Part shown: piece by piece, positions 63,424 through 64,000 of the stretch | Layout of the letters: every line of letters begins with the position of its first letter | Position numbering within the stretch: position 1 is the stretch's first letter | Assembly (NCBI GenBank): GCA_037783415.1 | Contig: JAZGTN010000150.1 | Span: forward strand, 1,612,001-1,676,000 | DNA from: Leptasterias polaris | Lineage: Eukaryota > Echinodermata > Asteroidea > Forcipulatida > Asteriidae | Direction: 5' to 3' | DNA: 64,000 nt | Program-made: the position numbers and the translations under genes | The notes under the pieces: generated by a model | What the model was told of the DNA's origin: nothing | Database searches by the model: none | What the model saw: the letters and a program-made list of their open reading frames with translations, nothing else

Positions 63424-64000
63424 TGAACCGTAACTCTCTTAAATCCTCAAAAATCCTCTTCAGCTGATCAGTGGGCCTGGCATACCAATCTTATGTAAGT
63501 CCATGCATTAGACCACGGAGTAGCATAAGAATGGAGGATAAAGTGATACTTTTGTGAGTTTGAATTTTTGGTCCAAAATCAACAAACTTCATCGTGCCAG
63601 TGTCACAGGGAAATCTGTCCCCCGGAAATTCTGTCACCCGTAAGGGAAATTAACACGGGCTGGAGGAGGAGGATTAAAAACAAATCAGAAAAAAGGTTGG
63701 ACCCAGTTTGCCGTATGGGGGGACAGAGTCTCCGGAGGGACAGAGTCTTCTGCCACACCAGCATGGTCAAATCTTCAATATTTCTGTGATTGGTGCGAAC
63801 AGGGTAAAAGAGCCATAGATTGAGATTTATTGAGAATTGTGTGAGTCTATAATTAGTCAATCCAAAGTGATTGACACAGGATAGTTTATAACCAAGTGAC
63901 CCCATGGGTTAGTGTCCAGGTCAAACTTCAAGATAATTAAAATTTTACTTACAACTGCTAAAGTCACTGTCCCCAGCTCTAAATTCATTGTTCACATATC
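63424..64000. repeat. Dispersed ~565-bp repeat, copy 2 (cut by window end)
   Basis: This is a near-identical copy of 31431-31994 in the same orientation. It has one CCCGGAAA stutter fewer, an extra GGAGGGACAGAGTC duplication near 63730 and a short AAGTGATTGACAC insertion near 63866. It continues beyond the window. Confidence 0.9.

Overview
The window is eukaryotic nuclear DNA, AT-rich, with GT-AG intron-like gaps and no bacterial-style gene packing. Transposons and satellites dominate it. Dispersed repeats with GGGCCCAATTTCATAGAGCT ends, tRNA-derived SINEs, a large modular foldback element (resembling the TU class known from sea urchin) and paired hAT-type MITEs suggest a marine invertebrate deuterostome, most likely an echinoderm. 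That assignment is an inference from repeat style.

Layout. 0-9 kb: fragments of one or more host-like or transposon-carried genes of unknown function, on the + strand. They are broken up by a nested 2.7-kb transposon (148-2863, inside an older palindrome-ended element) and by a second copy of that older element (6485-8096). A 122-bp exon piece is present twice (5008-5129 and 8805-8926). 10.6-15.1 kb: a complete 4.44-kb foldback transposon with an 8-bp target duplication and arms of 1.39 and 1.17 kb. 15.3 kb: a 57-bp near-perfect hairpin. 18.0-21.4 kb: a LINE on the - strand with an uninterrupted 998-codon endonuclease/reverse transcriptase frame. 21.9-23.7 kb: a satellite of about 325-bp monomers. 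23.8-24.2 kb: a palindrome with 135-bp arms, abutting a third copy of the palindrome-ended element. 25.6-29.4 kb: an inverted-repeat element followed by two hAT-like MITEs, each with an 8-bp target duplication. 29.5-40.4 kb: mostly non-coding DNA with SINEs, MITEs and old repeats.

40.4-56.8 kb is the most unusual part: a satellite field built from tRNA-like modules on the - strand. Each module has an A-box-like and a B-box-like sequence, and most keep a T4-5 run just downstream of the B box. About 145-bp monomers (41.2-42.35 kb) give way to a composite 578-bp higher-order unit carrying three tRNA-like modules (44.5-55.2 kb). In three places the 8-bp core of the A box (CCCAGTGG; CCACTGGG on the + strand) has expanded into pure arrays of 77, 118 and 67 copies. 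A block of about 3.8 kb has also been tandemly duplicated; its two copies differ in length by exactly 48 of these 8-bp repeats. Long open frames in this field are by-products of the 8-bp repeat.

56.9-64 kb: a GGGGT microsatellite, another 325-bp tandem repeat, SINE and MITE copies, a 34-bp minisatellite (62.39-63.32 kb) and a second copy of the repeat at 31.4 kb, cut by the window end. I recognise no complete conventional host gene. The only long confident protein is the LINE product. Apart from it, the coding content is a set of exon-like fragments of unknown function.
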